Origin: an uncultured Caldilineaceae bacterium
GTDB taxonomy: Bacteria > Chloroflexota > Anaerolineae > Caldilineales > Caldilineaceae
Direction: 5' to 3'
Assembly: GCA_951812725.1 (NCBI GenBank)
Contig: OX638330.1
Span: forward strand, 4,195,405-4,259,404
Length of the DNA stretch: 64,000 nt
Numbering within the stretch: position 1 is the first letter of the stretch; every line of letters begins with the position of its first letter. Positions 16,311-25,386 of this stretch are shown here, piece after piece. A program made the position numbers and the translations under genes. A model generated the notes under the pieces. That model did no database searches and was not told where the DNA came from. It worked only from the letters and a program-made list of their open reading frames with translations.

Positions 16311-16346
16311 ATAAATAAGGATAGCCTAATATTCGTCCTCTGTCAA
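16311..16346 (-). promoter_or_regulatory. promoter of metal-uptake operon with DtxR/MntR-like operator
   Basis: On the minus strand TTGACA (plus 16341-16346) and TATCCT (plus 16318-16323) are spaced by exactly 17 bp. The interrupted palindrome TTAGG-CTAT-CCTTA (plus 16316-16329) overlaps the -10 box and resembles the DtxR/IdeR/MntR consensus half-sites TTAGG...CCTAA. A metal-loaded repressor bound there would block transcription. The start site would be about 60 bp before the binding-protein gene. No separate regulator gene was seen nearby. Confidence 0.55.
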
Positions 16347-16614
16347 GGGGTGAAGGGCAGTTCTTGGTTATGAGCTTCTAGTTTTGCGTGGGGTCTGTTT
16401 TACGGTGGTTCATGAGGATACGTGAGTGATTGCGAGAGTTCACGAGCGCTGACGTGTTTGGGCGTGTTATGTCGCGTTATGTCTACAAATGTCGCGCCAA
16501 GTATACGTATGTCGCGCCTAATTCGTTTTTTTTCGCGGCTTTTGTCGGTGTTCTCTTGCATCTGCTGGGCCGCTTTGGCGGTCGATTTCCGGTTCGGGCA
16601 GCCTTGCTGCGAAC

Positions 16615-17007
16615 TTAGCCGTGCTTGTTGTCGGCCTCCATCTCGGCGAGGCGCATGCGCAGGGCTTTCTTGAGCAGCGGGACTGGCAGGTCGACGCCAG
16701 GTTTGAGATGGAGGGTAGCGCCTGAAGTCCGGATGCCGACTTCCTTGAGTTGGTCCTTCAGGGCGGCCGGTATGTCGTAGCTAATGGTGTGCAGGGCGCA
16801 GTGGCGCTTGGCGGCCGACATGGCGACGAAGTCGGTCTTGAGGCGGAAGATTGGGAACTTGTAATCGACACGTTCGGTGCAGTCGGGTGCGACGGCGTTG
16901 ATGATGGCGCGCAGCTGCGCGAGCGTTGCCCGGAATTCGGGGGCATGCGCTGCCAGGTATTCGTCAATTTCGTGGGGCGCGTGGCGGGATGGATTGGGTT
17001 TACTCAT
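16615..17007 (-). CDS. DUF1801 (YdhG-like) family protein
   Basis: 130 residues: EIDEYLAAHAPEFRATLAQLRAIINAVAPDCTERVDYKFPIFRLKTDFVAMSAAKRHCALHTI is a typical DUF1801 core, with a C-terminal TLHLKPGVDLPVPLLKKALRMRLAEM. Family members are small cytosolic proteins, one of which has been described as an iron chaperone; the function here is unknown. Monocistronic and on the minus strand. The 370-bp gap upstream of the metal operon holds only short TATGTCGCG repeats (16470-16525). Confidence 0.85.
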   Translation of the reverse strand: MSKPNPSRHAPHEIDEYLAAHAPEFRATLAQLRAIINAVAPDCTERVDYKFPIFRLKTDFVAMSAAKRHCALHTISYDIPAALKDQLKEVGIRTSGATLHLKPGVDLPVPLLKKALRMRLAEMEADNKHG

Positions 17008-17190
17008 TCCCGACTGTTTTCTCCGATTCAGTGAAATGTGACCTGCTCTTTCTCAGAAGCGCTGCGGGCAGCCGTTCCAACGCGGCCGCGAAGAAAGGCA
17101 TGCTGAGATTGGGCGCGTTCTTGAAGGGGTTATTATAGCACGGATTTGCGGCTGATTTGGGACGAATTTGCGGCAGTTTTTTGCAGTCGC

Positions 17191-17376
17191 TTATTCTCCG
17201 GCGCGCACGTCGATTACGTAAGATGTCATTGCTTTGATCTTGTTGGCGGATGCTGAGGTGAAGCGGTAGACGTCGCAGAAGGCGAAGGGGCCGCCCTGTT
17301 GGGTGGTGAAGGTGCCGTTGACGGCGCTTTGTGGCCCGTGGGTGATTATTGCGTGGATGAGCAGCTTGGGGGCACG
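17191..17376 (-). pseudogene. NTF2/SnoaL-like protein, C-terminal remnant
   Basis: Directly after the DUF4276 stop, in the same frame, the DNA reads LLIHAIITHGPQSAVNGTF, GGPFAFCDVYRFTSASANKIK and AMTSYVIDVRAGE before TAA. This is the C-terminal sheet of a nuclear-transport-factor-2-like protein. There is no start codon or N-terminal half next to it, so the gene is truncated, probably by arrival of the ATPase/DUF4276 pair. Confidence 0.6.
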
Positions 17377-18063
17377 TCAGGCTCCTGCCCCCAAGCTTTC
17401 CAGTTTCTCCAGCCACTCTGCAAAATGTGCGCATTTCGAACGCAGCGTGGACAGCCCAATCTTTTCGGCCACAATTGGTCCTGCTGATACTTTACTGCCT
17501 TGGTATTCGGGAATTTCGCTGATAATGCGTTTCGACGGGGCGGTGTTGACATTGTCGTTGATATGTTCAAGGGAAGGGAATCGTGAAGCCATCGTCTCGA
17601 GTCTGGCGATGCCGTCGGCACGGTTTTCAAACTGCGTGTCGAGTTGCTTGGGGTCGGACAGGATCAACGCCTCGAATTCGTGCAGCTGAATGTAAGGGAT
17701 GAAACGCCTATCAGAGATGTCTTTGCGAAAGGCATCTTCCAGAGCTAGCACCCGTTGGTAGGGATCGGCATCTGCTGCCGCGGACTTGTAGCCGGGAAAG
17801 TCTGTCGGAAGGCCGTACAGGTCGAACATGGTGGTGAAGCGGACGTCCGCGTTTCTGTCCTGTTTTGTCCAGAGGGTGATGTCCCTTTTGGCCTTGAGGT
17901 AGGTGCTGAGACCGCCGCGGTACTTTGTGCCGCGCTCCTTTCGCGTTGTAACAACACGGGCACTTACGCCGATTGAAAAACGGCTCAGGTGTGGCTTCAA
18001 GGTTTGATTTACAAAGGTCTCTTCGGTCTGTCCCTCTACAATTATATTCAGCCTCACGTACAT
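17377..18063 (-). CDS. DUF4276 family (TOPRIM-like) protein, partner of AAA ATPase
   Basis: 228 residues from the ATG at 18063, which overlaps the ATPase stop as TGATG. DUF4276 features are the N-terminal LNIIVEGQTEETFVNQTLKPHL (Glu of the TOPRIM-like motif), FTTMFDLYGLPTDFPG (acidic centre), FIPYIQLHEFEALILSD and the C-terminal SAGPIVAEKIGLSTLRSKCAHF. Proteins of this family are thought to be nuclease-like effectors paired with an OLD/ABC-type ATPase, comparable to AriA/AriB (PARIS) and Gabija. Antiphage function is inferred from that pairing. Confidence 0.8.
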   Translation of the reverse strand: MYVRLNIIVEGQTEETFVNQTLKPHLSRFSIGVSARVVTTRKERGTKYRGGLSTYLKAKRDITLWTKQDRNADVRFTTMFDLYGLPTDFPGYKSAAADADPYQRVLALEDAFRKDISDRRFIPYIQLHEFEALILSDPKQLDTQFENRADGIARLETMASRFPSLEHINDNVNTAPSKRIISEIPEYQGSKVSAGPIVAEKIGLSTLRSKCAHFAEWLEKLESLGAGA

Positions 18064-19181
18064 CAGGGGCGGCCCCCGATAACGTTCTTTTCCCACAGTT
18101 CGGATAGGGAATATTCCTTAAGCCACTCTTGTAGCGCTTCGGTATCTTCCAGTCGCCGGAAGGTAGACGCGCGGCCCTCGCGTTCGACCACGACAATGTC
18201 TTCAGGCTCGAAGCAGTCGACGAAGGCGGTGGACTGGGTGGCGACGATGACCTGCGTCTTTGCGGATACGGCCCTGATAAGTCCGCCGACAACGTTAATT
18301 GCATAAGGGTGGAGGCCAAGCTCGGGTTCGTCGAGGATCAGTAGATTGGGTAGCATCTCGTCCGGTAAGAGGAGCAGGGTGACGAGCGCGATGGCGCGCA
18401 ACATGCCGTCCGCGGCCTGCGAGCCGTGAAAAATCTGATCGCTATCGCGTTCACGCCAGGCAAGCAGCAGGAAATCATCGTCGGGTTCCAGGACAAAATC
18501 GGAGAAAAAGGGCAAGATCAACCGCAAGGTATCGATGATGCGCCGGTAGCAATTGACCTCTTTCCTCTTCAGGTAGTAAAGAACAGCCGCGATATTGGCG
18601 CCGTCAGGCATAAACAGGTTGCCAAATGTGACATCCGCCTTGGTACGCATCCGGGAAGTCTCCGAAGTGTCGTGAAACTGGAAGGCGGACATGCTTAGCA
18701 AAGCCCTAAGTATGGCGTCTGCGGTATTTGCGATAGTGTCGCTCGTACTAAAATCATGCAGTTGCGACCCCTGACCGCCTACTCCCAGTTTTTGCCAGGC
18801 TGCTCTTCCAGGCTGGTCTCCACGTGACATCCGATAACGCTCATCGTCAAAGATAAGCCAGTCACCGGCGGCAAAGGCCAAGCGGAATTCATATTCGATC
18901 TCACCGGCGTCGGAATTAAGCCCAAGCCGGACATCGATTTCGCGAGTGATGGCCGGGCCGTCGTGCAGAAGTTTGCTGGCGCCGCCCTGTTGACCCACAT
19001 GGCGTTGAAGAGAGAAGGGGTCGACAGCCAGGTAATTGAGGACACGAAAGAAGGAGATGAAGTTGGACTTGCCCGCACCGTTGGGGCCGATGAGAACGGT
19101 CAGGGGACCGGGCCGGAAGTCGACCAGCTCGCGAATGGTCTTGAACCCTTTGATGGTGATGGTGTCAAGCCTGGTTCTCAT
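18063..19181 (-). CDS. AAA/ABC-type ATPase of a two-gene defence-like unit
   Basis: 372 residues, starting at ATG 19181 (MRTRLDTITIKGFKTIRELVDF). Walker A is GPNGAGKS at 32-39; the C-terminal half has an ABC-like signature region (SQAADGMLRAIALVTLLLLP) and Walker B LLILDEPELGLHP, then VIVATQSTAFVD. This is the AAA_21/OLD-type layout with a short coiled middle. It is coupled to the DUF4276 gene. ATPases of this type sense invasion and gate a partner effector. A longer frame upstream has no ribosome site. Confidence 0.85.
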   Translation of the reverse strand: MRTRLDTITIKGFKTIRELVDFRPGPLTVLIGPNGAGKSNFISFFRVLNYLAVDPFSLQRHVGQQGGASKLLHDGPAITREIDVRLGLNSDAGEIEYEFRLAFAAGDWLIFDDERYRMSRGDQPGRAAWQKLGVGGQGSQLHDFSTSDTIANTADAILRALLSMSAFQFHDTSETSRMRTKADVTFGNLFMPDGANIAAVLYYLKRKEVNCYRRIIDTLRLILPFFSDFVLEPDDDFLLLAWRERDSDQIFHGSQAADGMLRAIALVTLLLLPDEMLPNLLILDEPELGLHPYAINVVGGLIRAVSAKTQVIVATQSTAFVDCFEPEDIVVVEREGRASTFRRLEDTEALQEWLKEYSLSELWEKNVIGGRP

Positions 19182-19438
19182 GTCGGTTTGGTCCCTGGCT
19201 AATCCTGCGATGCGATGCTGTTGGCTGGGTGCCGTATGTGTGTTCCTTACATTATACCTTACGCTTGAACTGTTTCCGTGCCAGATTCGGAGCCGTGGGG
19301 GACGGGGATCAGGTGTGCGACAGTAAAGCAGTTCAGGCAGGCACAAGGCCTGCCCCTACATTTTCCTATGGGAACGTTGCTCTTTGTGCTTCATAGCGGC
19401 TCGTTGACGGTAACGGTCGATATTGCTACCAGGATCCT

Positions 19439-20785
19439 TCAATTCCCAAGATCGGGGGCGCGTCTCGGGTTGAACCAGACGAGGGCGGCGCCGATGAAGG
19501 GGAGGCCGAGGGCGAGGAGGTTGATGCCAGGCCAGGTTTCGGTGGGGATGCCGCGGAGAGTGAGGATTGAGAGGCCGAAGCAGACGAGGGCGCAACCGAG
19601 GAGGAGTTGCCAGGCGGGGGGCGCGAGGCCGTGCCGGGCCTGGCCGATGCGCTCGAAGCGGGTGAAGAGTGCGATGAAGGGGATGAGGGCGACGACGAGA
19701 ACGGCGATCCAGAGGGGGCGGGCGAGCCACCAGGCGGCTGTGCCGGGAACGATCGACAGCACGAAAAAACTGTCCCAGCCTCTTATCACAAATATCAACC
19801 CGATCGTCGTTACCAAGGCTGTTACGTGCCACAGGAAGACGGTCATTATCATGCCGTTTATGAGCACGGTGGTCGTCCATAGGGCGCCGCGTTCGAGGAG
19901 GCGTCGCGCCGGTCTTTCGAGCGCGAGCAGCAGGCCGGTCTGGGCGACGCCGAGTGCCAGCAGCGTTATTCGGGGCGGCAGGCTGTTGCTGATCCGCTGG
20001 CTGGCCGTCGATACCATGGTGATGGGGTAAGAGCCGAAGATAACAAGGGCGAAGAGCACGGCCAGGCCGGCGGCGGCCCAGAGAAGGGAGCGACGCGGTG
20101 GGCCGATGCGGCCGGCCTGCCAGGCGAAGCCGAGCTGGTGGACGGCGAGCCAGACGAAGAGGTAGTTGAGCCAGCCGAGGTGCCGCCAGCCGACACCGAG
20201 GGCGAGCAGGTCGACGAGGGCGGCGGCGGCCACAGACGCCCAGAAGGAGTTGAAGCCGTAGCGTTGCCAGGCGCGGTAGGAGAGGGGCGTGAGCAGGATC
20301 ATGAGGATGTAGACGACGAGGAACCAGGCGGGCAGGAGCGCGAATTGGGAGGCGTTTTTGAGAAGGATGGTGTTGAAAGAGATATCGTTGAAGGGGCCAG
20401 CCAAAAAGAACCCGATCAGGGTCCAGAAGGCGAGGACGGGCAGGACGGGCAGGATCAGGCGTTGGAGACGACGAGCCAGCCAGGCGGTGTAACTTTCCTG
20501 TCGCCGCTGGGCCGATTGCCAACCGAGGGCGTTGACGTAGCCGCCGACGAGGAAGAAGATTGGCATGACTTGGAAGAGCCAGGTGAGCCAGTTGGTCCAG
20601 GGGATGACGGAAATCAAGTCCTGGATGTCCATACGGTTGCCTTCGACATGGATGGCGACGACGAGCCAGTGGCCGAGGATGACGAGGCAAATGGAGGCGG
20701 CGCGCAGGAAGTCGATGTAGCGGTTGCGGTTGGGTGGGGTCTGGGCGGCCTGGTGGGCGGCTTGGGTCCAGATGGGAAGCTTCAT
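19439..20785 (-). CDS. acyltransferase 3 family membrane protein
   Basis: 448 residues from the ATG at 20785 (GAGG upstream). The N-terminal NRYIDFLRAASICLVILGHWLVV (about 19-41) carries the catalytic-type His of acyltransferase 3 proteins, followed by FFLVGGYVNA and an Arg-rich loop (YTAWLARRLQRLILP). About ten membrane helices follow. The family O-acylates sugars of surface polymers or antibiotics. The target is unknown; it stands alone, between the defence pair and a repeat array. Confidence 0.85.
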   Translation of the reverse strand: MKLPIWTQAAHQAAQTPPNRNRYIDFLRAASICLVILGHWLVVAIHVEGNRMDIQDLISVIPWTNWLTWLFQVMPIFFLVGGYVNALGWQSAQRRQESYTAWLARRLQRLILPVLPVLAFWTLIGFFLAGPFNDISFNTILLKNASQFALLPAWFLVVYILMILLTPLSYRAWQRYGFNSFWASVAAAALVDLLALGVGWRHLGWLNYLFVWLAVHQLGFAWQAGRIGPPRRSLLWAAAGLAVLFALVIFGSYPITMVSTASQRISNSLPPRITLLALGVAQTGLLLALERPARRLLERGALWTTTVLINGMIMTVFLWHVTALVTTIGLIFVIRGWDSFFVLSIVPGTAAWWLARPLWIAVLVVALIPFIALFTRFERIGQARHGLAPPAWQLLLGCALVCFGLSILTLRGIPTETWPGINLLALGLPFIGAALVWFNPRRAPDLGN

Positions 20786-20839
20786 GGTGGCCTCTAAGGA
20801 TGGCTGCGGGGGAACCTTTTCATCCACTAATATACACGA

Positions 20840-21305
20840 TGGGTCAAGGGGAACTGCTACTGCAACACCTTTTGTCCACGGAGGGCCGCGAAGGACCGCG
20901 GAGAACGGCAACTGCTACACCTTTTATCCACGAAGGGCCGCGAAGGACCGCGAAGAACTGCTACTGCAACACCTTTTTCCACGAAGGGCCGCGAAGGACC
21001 GCGAAGAACGGCAACTGCAACACCTTTGTCCACGGAGGGCCACGAAGGACCGCGAAAAACGGCAACTGCAACACCTTTTGTCCGCGGAGGACGCGGAGGG
21101 GCGCGGAGAACTGCTACTGCAGAACTGCTACTGCGACTCCTTTTTGCACGAAGGGCCATGGAGAACTGCTGAACGGCAACTGCAACACCTTTTGTCCACG
21201 GAGGGCCACGGAGGACCACGGAGAACTGCTACTGCAGAACTGCTACTGCAGAACTGCTACTGCAGAACTGCTACTGCAACTCCTTTTTCCACGAAGGGCC
21301 GCGAA
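20840..21305. repeat. tandem array of CCACGAAGGGCCGCGAAGGACCG / GAACTGCTACTGCAACACC units
   Basis: About eight to ten imperfect units combine (C/G)CACG(A/G)AGGGCC(G/A)CG(A/G)AGGACC with AACTGCTACTGCAACACCTTTT. The last part (21110-21270) is an array of the 14-mer GAACTGCTACTGCA. Unit spacing is irregular. It fills the 580-bp gap between acyltransferase and lipoprotein genes. Confidence 0.85.
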
Positions 21306-21368
21306 GAAAATCTTTGGGTCGATGGCGGCGACCGGCTGGGCGGATGGGGCGGCGGCGGTTTTGGGTCG

Positions 21369-22973
21369 CTAGCCGGTGGATTCGATCCAGCGCAGGCGTT
21401 GCACGATTTGGCTCAGTAGCGGTTCGAGTTGCGCGAATTGGTCGGTGTGGACGCTGAAGGTGAACGCGAGAAGGGTGGCGCCGTCGGGGGAGAGGAGCCA
21501 GACCTGCCAGACTTCGCTGTTGGTTTCGTTCTCGAGGTAACGGATGGATACGACCTCTTCGTCGGCTGGCCTGAGCCCTTGCGTTAGTTCAACGGTGGCG
21601 GGCGAAAGGCTGTAGGTGTTCTCGGCAGCCATCTGGGCGTAGTGTTCCAAGGTCAGGCCGCCGGCTGGGAAGGAAAAGAGGAGCATGAAGTTGCTGGCGG
21701 GGCTATCGGGCTGGTCGGCCTGGAGACCGAGGCCAATGACGGCGTCGTCGCGGCGGCGGCTCATTTCCGACACCAGCTGTCCCATGGCGGCGACGTCGAG
21801 CCGCTCGGTGTCGACCTTTTGGGCTGCGGAGAGGAAGGCGAGGTCGGCCTGGGTGGGCCGCGCGGGATCGAGGTAGTGCCATCCGGGCGGATAGGAGAGT
21901 GCCAGGCCGCGAGCATGGTCGTCATAGGTCAACCAGCCGGCGGGATCCGCCTGGGGCGCGTTTTCGGCGTCAGCGGACAGGGTCAGATAGGCGCCGTGCA
22001 GCCAAGCCAGTCGACCGTTGAATTCGACCTGCCACCAGTCGCCGGCTGGGCTGCTGCTGATGGCGGCCAGCTGCTGCCCGGCTGCGGCCTTGGCGATGAT
22101 TGGATGGTCGGTACTTGGCCCTGCGCGCACGTTCATGTTGTCATTGAGCGTCACGATCGGCCCGGGCTGTGGTGTGTAGGCAGGATTATCCGTCCACTGA
22201 ACGCGCCGCACGACCTCAAGCATCAGCCGCTCCAACCATTGGGGATACTCGCCCCATACGTCGAAGGTGACGGTAAGAAAAGTTTCGCCGTCGGGAGAGA
22301 GGAGGACGACCTGGCGGCCGAGCGCATTTGCGTCGGGGATGGCGCCGGCTCGCTCGCCGAATGCCAGCGCGGCGTCGATCCGGTAGGTGACGGTTGCGGT
22401 CTCCTCGCCCCAAGGACGCAGACCGGGTCCGACTTCGATGCTTTCCACTGCCGCGGACCCGGACGCTGTCAGCTGGTCGGCCAGCTGTTGCGCAAACAGT
22501 TCCAAGGTGCGGCCTTCGCTGGGAATGGTGAGGAGTTGGAAGCCGTTGGTGTCTGACGGCGGGATGTCGGCATCGAAGGGAAAACCGGTGCCGACAACGC
22601 GGGGCTCTTGGCCCGGGGGCCTCAGAGAATCGAGATAGCTGGCCCTATCCTTGAGGTATGCATCGGCCAGCTGCGGTAGGAACGAGAGGAGCTCCTCTTG
22701 TGAGGAGGCGAAGAGCCAACCATTTGGATAGAAAATCGTCAGGCCGTGCTGCTCGTTCTCGAACCCTTGCCAACCGTAGAACGGGCCTCCTGCGGATGCG
22801 GGGGTATCTCCGATTGGGATTACAAGCGGATTATGGATTGACAGGAGGGGGGCTGGGCGCGCAGGGGCAGAGACAGGCAGTTCTGCTTCAGGCGATAGAG
22901 GATTGCAGGCGGTGAGCAGGAGGGCGGCGATCAAGACTGTCGCCCAGGTAGAGATTCGATGATTTGCAGACAT
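21369..22973 (-). CDS. large lipoprotein with SH3b domain between two similar domains
   Basis: 534 residues from the ATG at 22973 (GGAG 5 bases upstream). A signal peptide ends in LLLTAC, giving a lipid-anchored Cys near residue 23. Residues about 265-325 are a bacterial SH3 domain (NMNVRAGPSTDHPIIAKA, then GDWWQVEFNGRLAWLHGAYL). The flanking regions resemble each other: HGLTIFYPNGW before and RGLALSYPPGW after, each followed by VTFDVWGEY / FTFSVHTDQ strands, suggesting a duplicated PsbP/DcrB-like domain. Probably a surface protein binding cell-wall or other ligands; role unknown. Confidence 0.75.
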   Translation of the reverse strand: MSANHRISTWATVLIAALLLTACNPLSPEAELPVSAPARPAPLLSIHNPLVIPIGDTPASAGGPFYGWQGFENEQHGLTIFYPNGWLFASSQEELLSFLPQLADAYLKDRASYLDSLRPPGQEPRVVGTGFPFDADIPPSDTNGFQLLTIPSEGRTLELFAQQLADQLTASGSAAVESIEVGPGLRPWGEETATVTYRIDAALAFGERAGAIPDANALGRQVVLLSPDGETFLTVTFDVWGEYPQWLERLMLEVVRRVQWTDNPAYTPQPGPIVTLNDNMNVRAGPSTDHPIIAKAAAGQQLAAISSSPAGDWWQVEFNGRLAWLHGAYLTLSADAENAPQADPAGWLTYDDHARGLALSYPPGWHYLDPARPTQADLAFLSAAQKVDTERLDVAAMGQLVSEMSRRRDDAVIGLGLQADQPDSPASNFMLLFSFPAGGLTLEHYAQMAAENTYSLSPATVELTQGLRPADEEVVSIRYLENETNSEVWQVWLLSPDGATLLAFTFSVHTDQFAQLEPLLSQIVQRLRWIESTG

Positions 22974-23134
22974 AGTTGCTCCGTCCATCACTCCATAGGG
23001 GGCTTGACGGGCGAGATCGACCCTTGCCTGGACACGCAGAAGGGTCGCTTGGCACGCGAGACGGCGTTTCCGCCCGGCGTCTTACGTCTCACCCGATCCC
23101 GGCATTGTGCAGTTGTGCAAGTGGTTCCGCAGAG

Positions 23135-23509
23135 CTACGCTGTGCGAGCCTTTTTGCGGACCATGATATCCGCGCCCCAGGCGACAAACGCCGCAACTAT
23201 GATGGGAAGGAAGTTCAGGCGAGAGGCGGCGTCGAAAAGGGTAAAGGAAAAGAATACGCCCAGAGCGAGAATTGGAAATGTAATTCCCAGCGTGATCAGT
23301 GCGTCAGCCAGACTTTTTCGTCTGTAGATCAGTTCATGCATAAATGAAACTGCGGGATAGATAATACACATAATCGTAAGACGCAACAAAATGTAGGATT
23401 GGATATAGGGAGCGCCAATCCCTTCGCCGATAAGAAGCAACCCGGCCAACCAGATGACGAGCGAGAAGGTGTAGGGCACTTTTCTCCATGTCGCGAGAAA
23501 ATTCTGCAT
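23135..23509 (-). CDS. small integral membrane protein, unknown function
   Basis: 124 residues with about four hydrophobic helices (residues 15-30, 38-55, 68-85, 95-113) and a basic C-terminus RKKARTA. The start ATG has few alternatives and a weak ribosome site. No family is recognised. Amino-acid composition is coherent for a real membrane protein, and base composition is lower in GC than its neighbours. Confidence 0.55.
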   Translation of the reverse strand: MQNFLATWRKVPYTFSLVIWLAGLLLIGEGIGAPYIQSYILLRLTIMCIIYPAVSFMHELIYRRKSLADALITLGITFPILALGVFFSFTLFDAASRLNFLPIIVAAFVAWGADIMVRKKARTA

Positions 23510-23756
23510 TTTCTGAGGCGCCTCTCTTTTTCCTGTTGTACGGGGCGATGCGTCTGTAGGGATACGTGAAAGTCTCTTGCTGTTTACCTCTTCCTCCAGA
23601 TCGCGGTGCGCGCTATTGGGGGCTCGCCTAAGGCGATGCGTATTCAGTACGAATCGTGAAACCTCTTGCAGAGCTGAGGGTACGCTCCATCTTCAGGGAA
23701 TGCCCCGATTGTAGCGGTAAAAGCAGTAAAGGGAAAGGGGGGACTGCGGGGGAAGT

Positions 23757-23796
23757 GCTGGGGAACTGCGGGGAACTGCTGGGGAACTGCTGGGGG
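23757..23796. repeat. tandem GGGGAACTGC(T) decamer repeat
   Basis: Four units of about 10-11 bp. It lies in the 430-bp gene-free stretch 23510-23943, in which nothing else was recognised. Confidence 0.8.
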
Positions 23797-23943
23797 CCAG
23801 GGGTTAGAGGGTTGAGACAGAAAAGGGGAGGAGATTCTGTTGGCTAGCCATTTTGCTGGGGAAGATTGAGCACGGTCGATAGCTAGGGCAGGGCGCGGGC
23901 GGAGGCGAACGCTGGTCTGCGGTTGGGGGGCTGGCAAGCTGGT

Positions 23944-24846
23944 TTAGTTTTGGCGGCCGCGGAGGCGGGGATCGAGGATGTCGCGGAGCCAGTCGCCGAG
24001 GAGGTTGGCGCCTAGGACGACGAGCATGATGGCGAGGGCGGGGAAGACGCTGGGATACCAGGCGGTAGTGATGTAGTCACGGGCGTCGGCGACCATTTTG
24101 CCCCAGGTGGGAATGAGGGTGGATACGCCGAAGCCTAGGAAGCTGAGGGCGGACTCGGTGAGGATCATGGAGCCGAAGGAGAGGGTGGAGGTGACGATGA
24201 CGGGCGCGACGGCGTTGGGGAGGATGTGGCGGAACATGATGCGCATGTCACCGGCGCCGATGGCGCGGGCGGCGTCGACGAAGTCGCGCTCGCGGAGGCT
24301 GAGCACTTCGCCGCGGATGAGACGGGCATAGCCGACCCAGGCGCCGATGCCGAGGAAGAGGATGATGTTGAGCAGCCCGCCGCCGATGAAGGCGACGGCG
24401 GCGATGAGGAGGACGAGAAAGGGGATGGCGGTCTGGGTGTCGGCGACGCGCATGATGATGTCGCCGGCGAGGCCGCCGCGGTAGCCTGAGATGAGGCCCA
24501 TGGCGATGCCGATGGCCAGCCCTACGATGGTGGCGGTTGTGCCGATGAGGAGGGAGATGCGGGAACCTACGAGGACGCGGCTGAAGACGTCGCGGCCGAG
24601 GTTGTCGGTGCCCATGATGCCGGTGCCGTTTTCGAGGTCGAGCCAGGCTGGTTCGGCGAAGGGGTTGCCGAGGTCGATGGCGATGGGGTCGTGGGGGGCG
24701 AGGAGGGGGCCGAAGATGGCCATGAAGGCGAAAGCGAACAGGAGGAAGCTGCCGACGATTCCTTGGCGGTGCGTCCAGGCTTCGCCCCAGAGGCTTCTGT
24801 GGGGGTTGCGGGCAAGTATGGATCGTTGTTCGAGGATGGTGGACAT
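23944..24846 (-). CDS. Dpp/Opp-type ABC transporter permease (DppC-like)
   Basis: 300 residues from the ATG at 24846. Six membrane helices are preceded by a short cytoplasmic head; the LGTDNLGRDVFSRVLVGSRISLLIG-type segment (here MGTDNLGRDVFSRV) and the EAA loop EVLSLRERDFVDAARAIGAGDMRIMFRHILPN are diagnostic of the DppC branch. It imports peptides, nickel or oligosaccharides together with the permease at 25387-26322 and the binding protein at 26504-28063. No ATPase gene lies in this cluster. Confidence 0.9.
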   Translation of the reverse strand: MSTILEQRSILARNPHRSLWGEAWTHRQGIVGSFLLFAFAFMAIFGPLLAPHDPIAIDLGNPFAEPAWLDLENGTGIMGTDNLGRDVFSRVLVGSRISLLIGTTATIVGLAIGIAMGLISGYRGGLAGDIIMRVADTQTAIPFLVLLIAAVAFIGGGLLNIILFLGIGAWVGYARLIRGEVLSLRERDFVDAARAIGAGDMRIMFRHILPNAVAPVIVTSTLSFGSMILTESALSFLGFGVSTLIPTWGKMVADARDYITTAWYPSVFPALAIMLVVLGANLLGDWLRDILDPRLRGRQN

Positions 24847-24910
24847 GCTTGTTTTTGGCTTCTTTTTCTTAGGCTTCGTTAACGATTGTTTGAACTGAGA
24901 AATGCAAGGG

Positions 24911-24990
24911 CAAAACCTTTTTTCCACGAAGGGCCACGGAGAACTGTTACTTCTACACCTTTTTCCACGAAGGGCCACGAAGAAAACCTT
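24911..24990. repeat. two CCACGAAGGGCCACGRAGA units
   Basis: Two units of the same family as the arrays at 13606-13778 and 20840-21305, within the 540-bp gap between the two permease genes. Confidence 0.75.
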
Positions 24991-25196
24991 TTCTGGGGCT
25001 TATTCAGTTTGCTTGCTGTCTGATGCAGGATTTTTGGGATTGCTGTTGCAGGTTCTTGTTGGCATTGGCGTAATCTGTTGGGCCTTCGCTGGCTGGCTGT
25101 CGAACGTTGGCAGGATTCGGGATCTGGTGGGACGCGTACGGTCGCTGGCACACAAGCCGGTTTGGGGGTACCAGGGCGGTCAGGCATGTTTTTGTA

Positions 25197-25253
25197 GGGG
25201 GGCGTTGCGGGGGCGCAGCCCCTGCACAAGGGAGGGCCGAAGGCCCGACCGCC
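25197..25253. repeat. GC-rich hairpin repeat core, copy 3
   Basis: Same core as at 9172, 13926 and 53823. The flanks differ from the two full MITE-like copies. It is followed by AAACTGCAGTGGATAGTG, a member of the AACTGCAG/GTGGTCAGTG family. Confidence 0.85.
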
Positions 25254-25386
25254 AAACTGCAGTGGATAGTGAAGAGTGGCTCGTGGATAGCGAGAACCCC
25301 CTACTCTTGCCTGGCTCAGGGTCACGAAATTGCTCATGGCGGAAATGCTGTTTGCTCCGGCGTTGACGATGGACGGGTCGAGGGCG

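Noticed and set aside
19356..20690. 444-residue Arg/Pro-rich minus-strand frame
   Set aside because: Alternate frame of the acyltransferase gene.
20840..21305. possible CRISPR array
   Set aside because: Repeat units are degenerate and spacers are not uniform or unique; no cas gene in the window.
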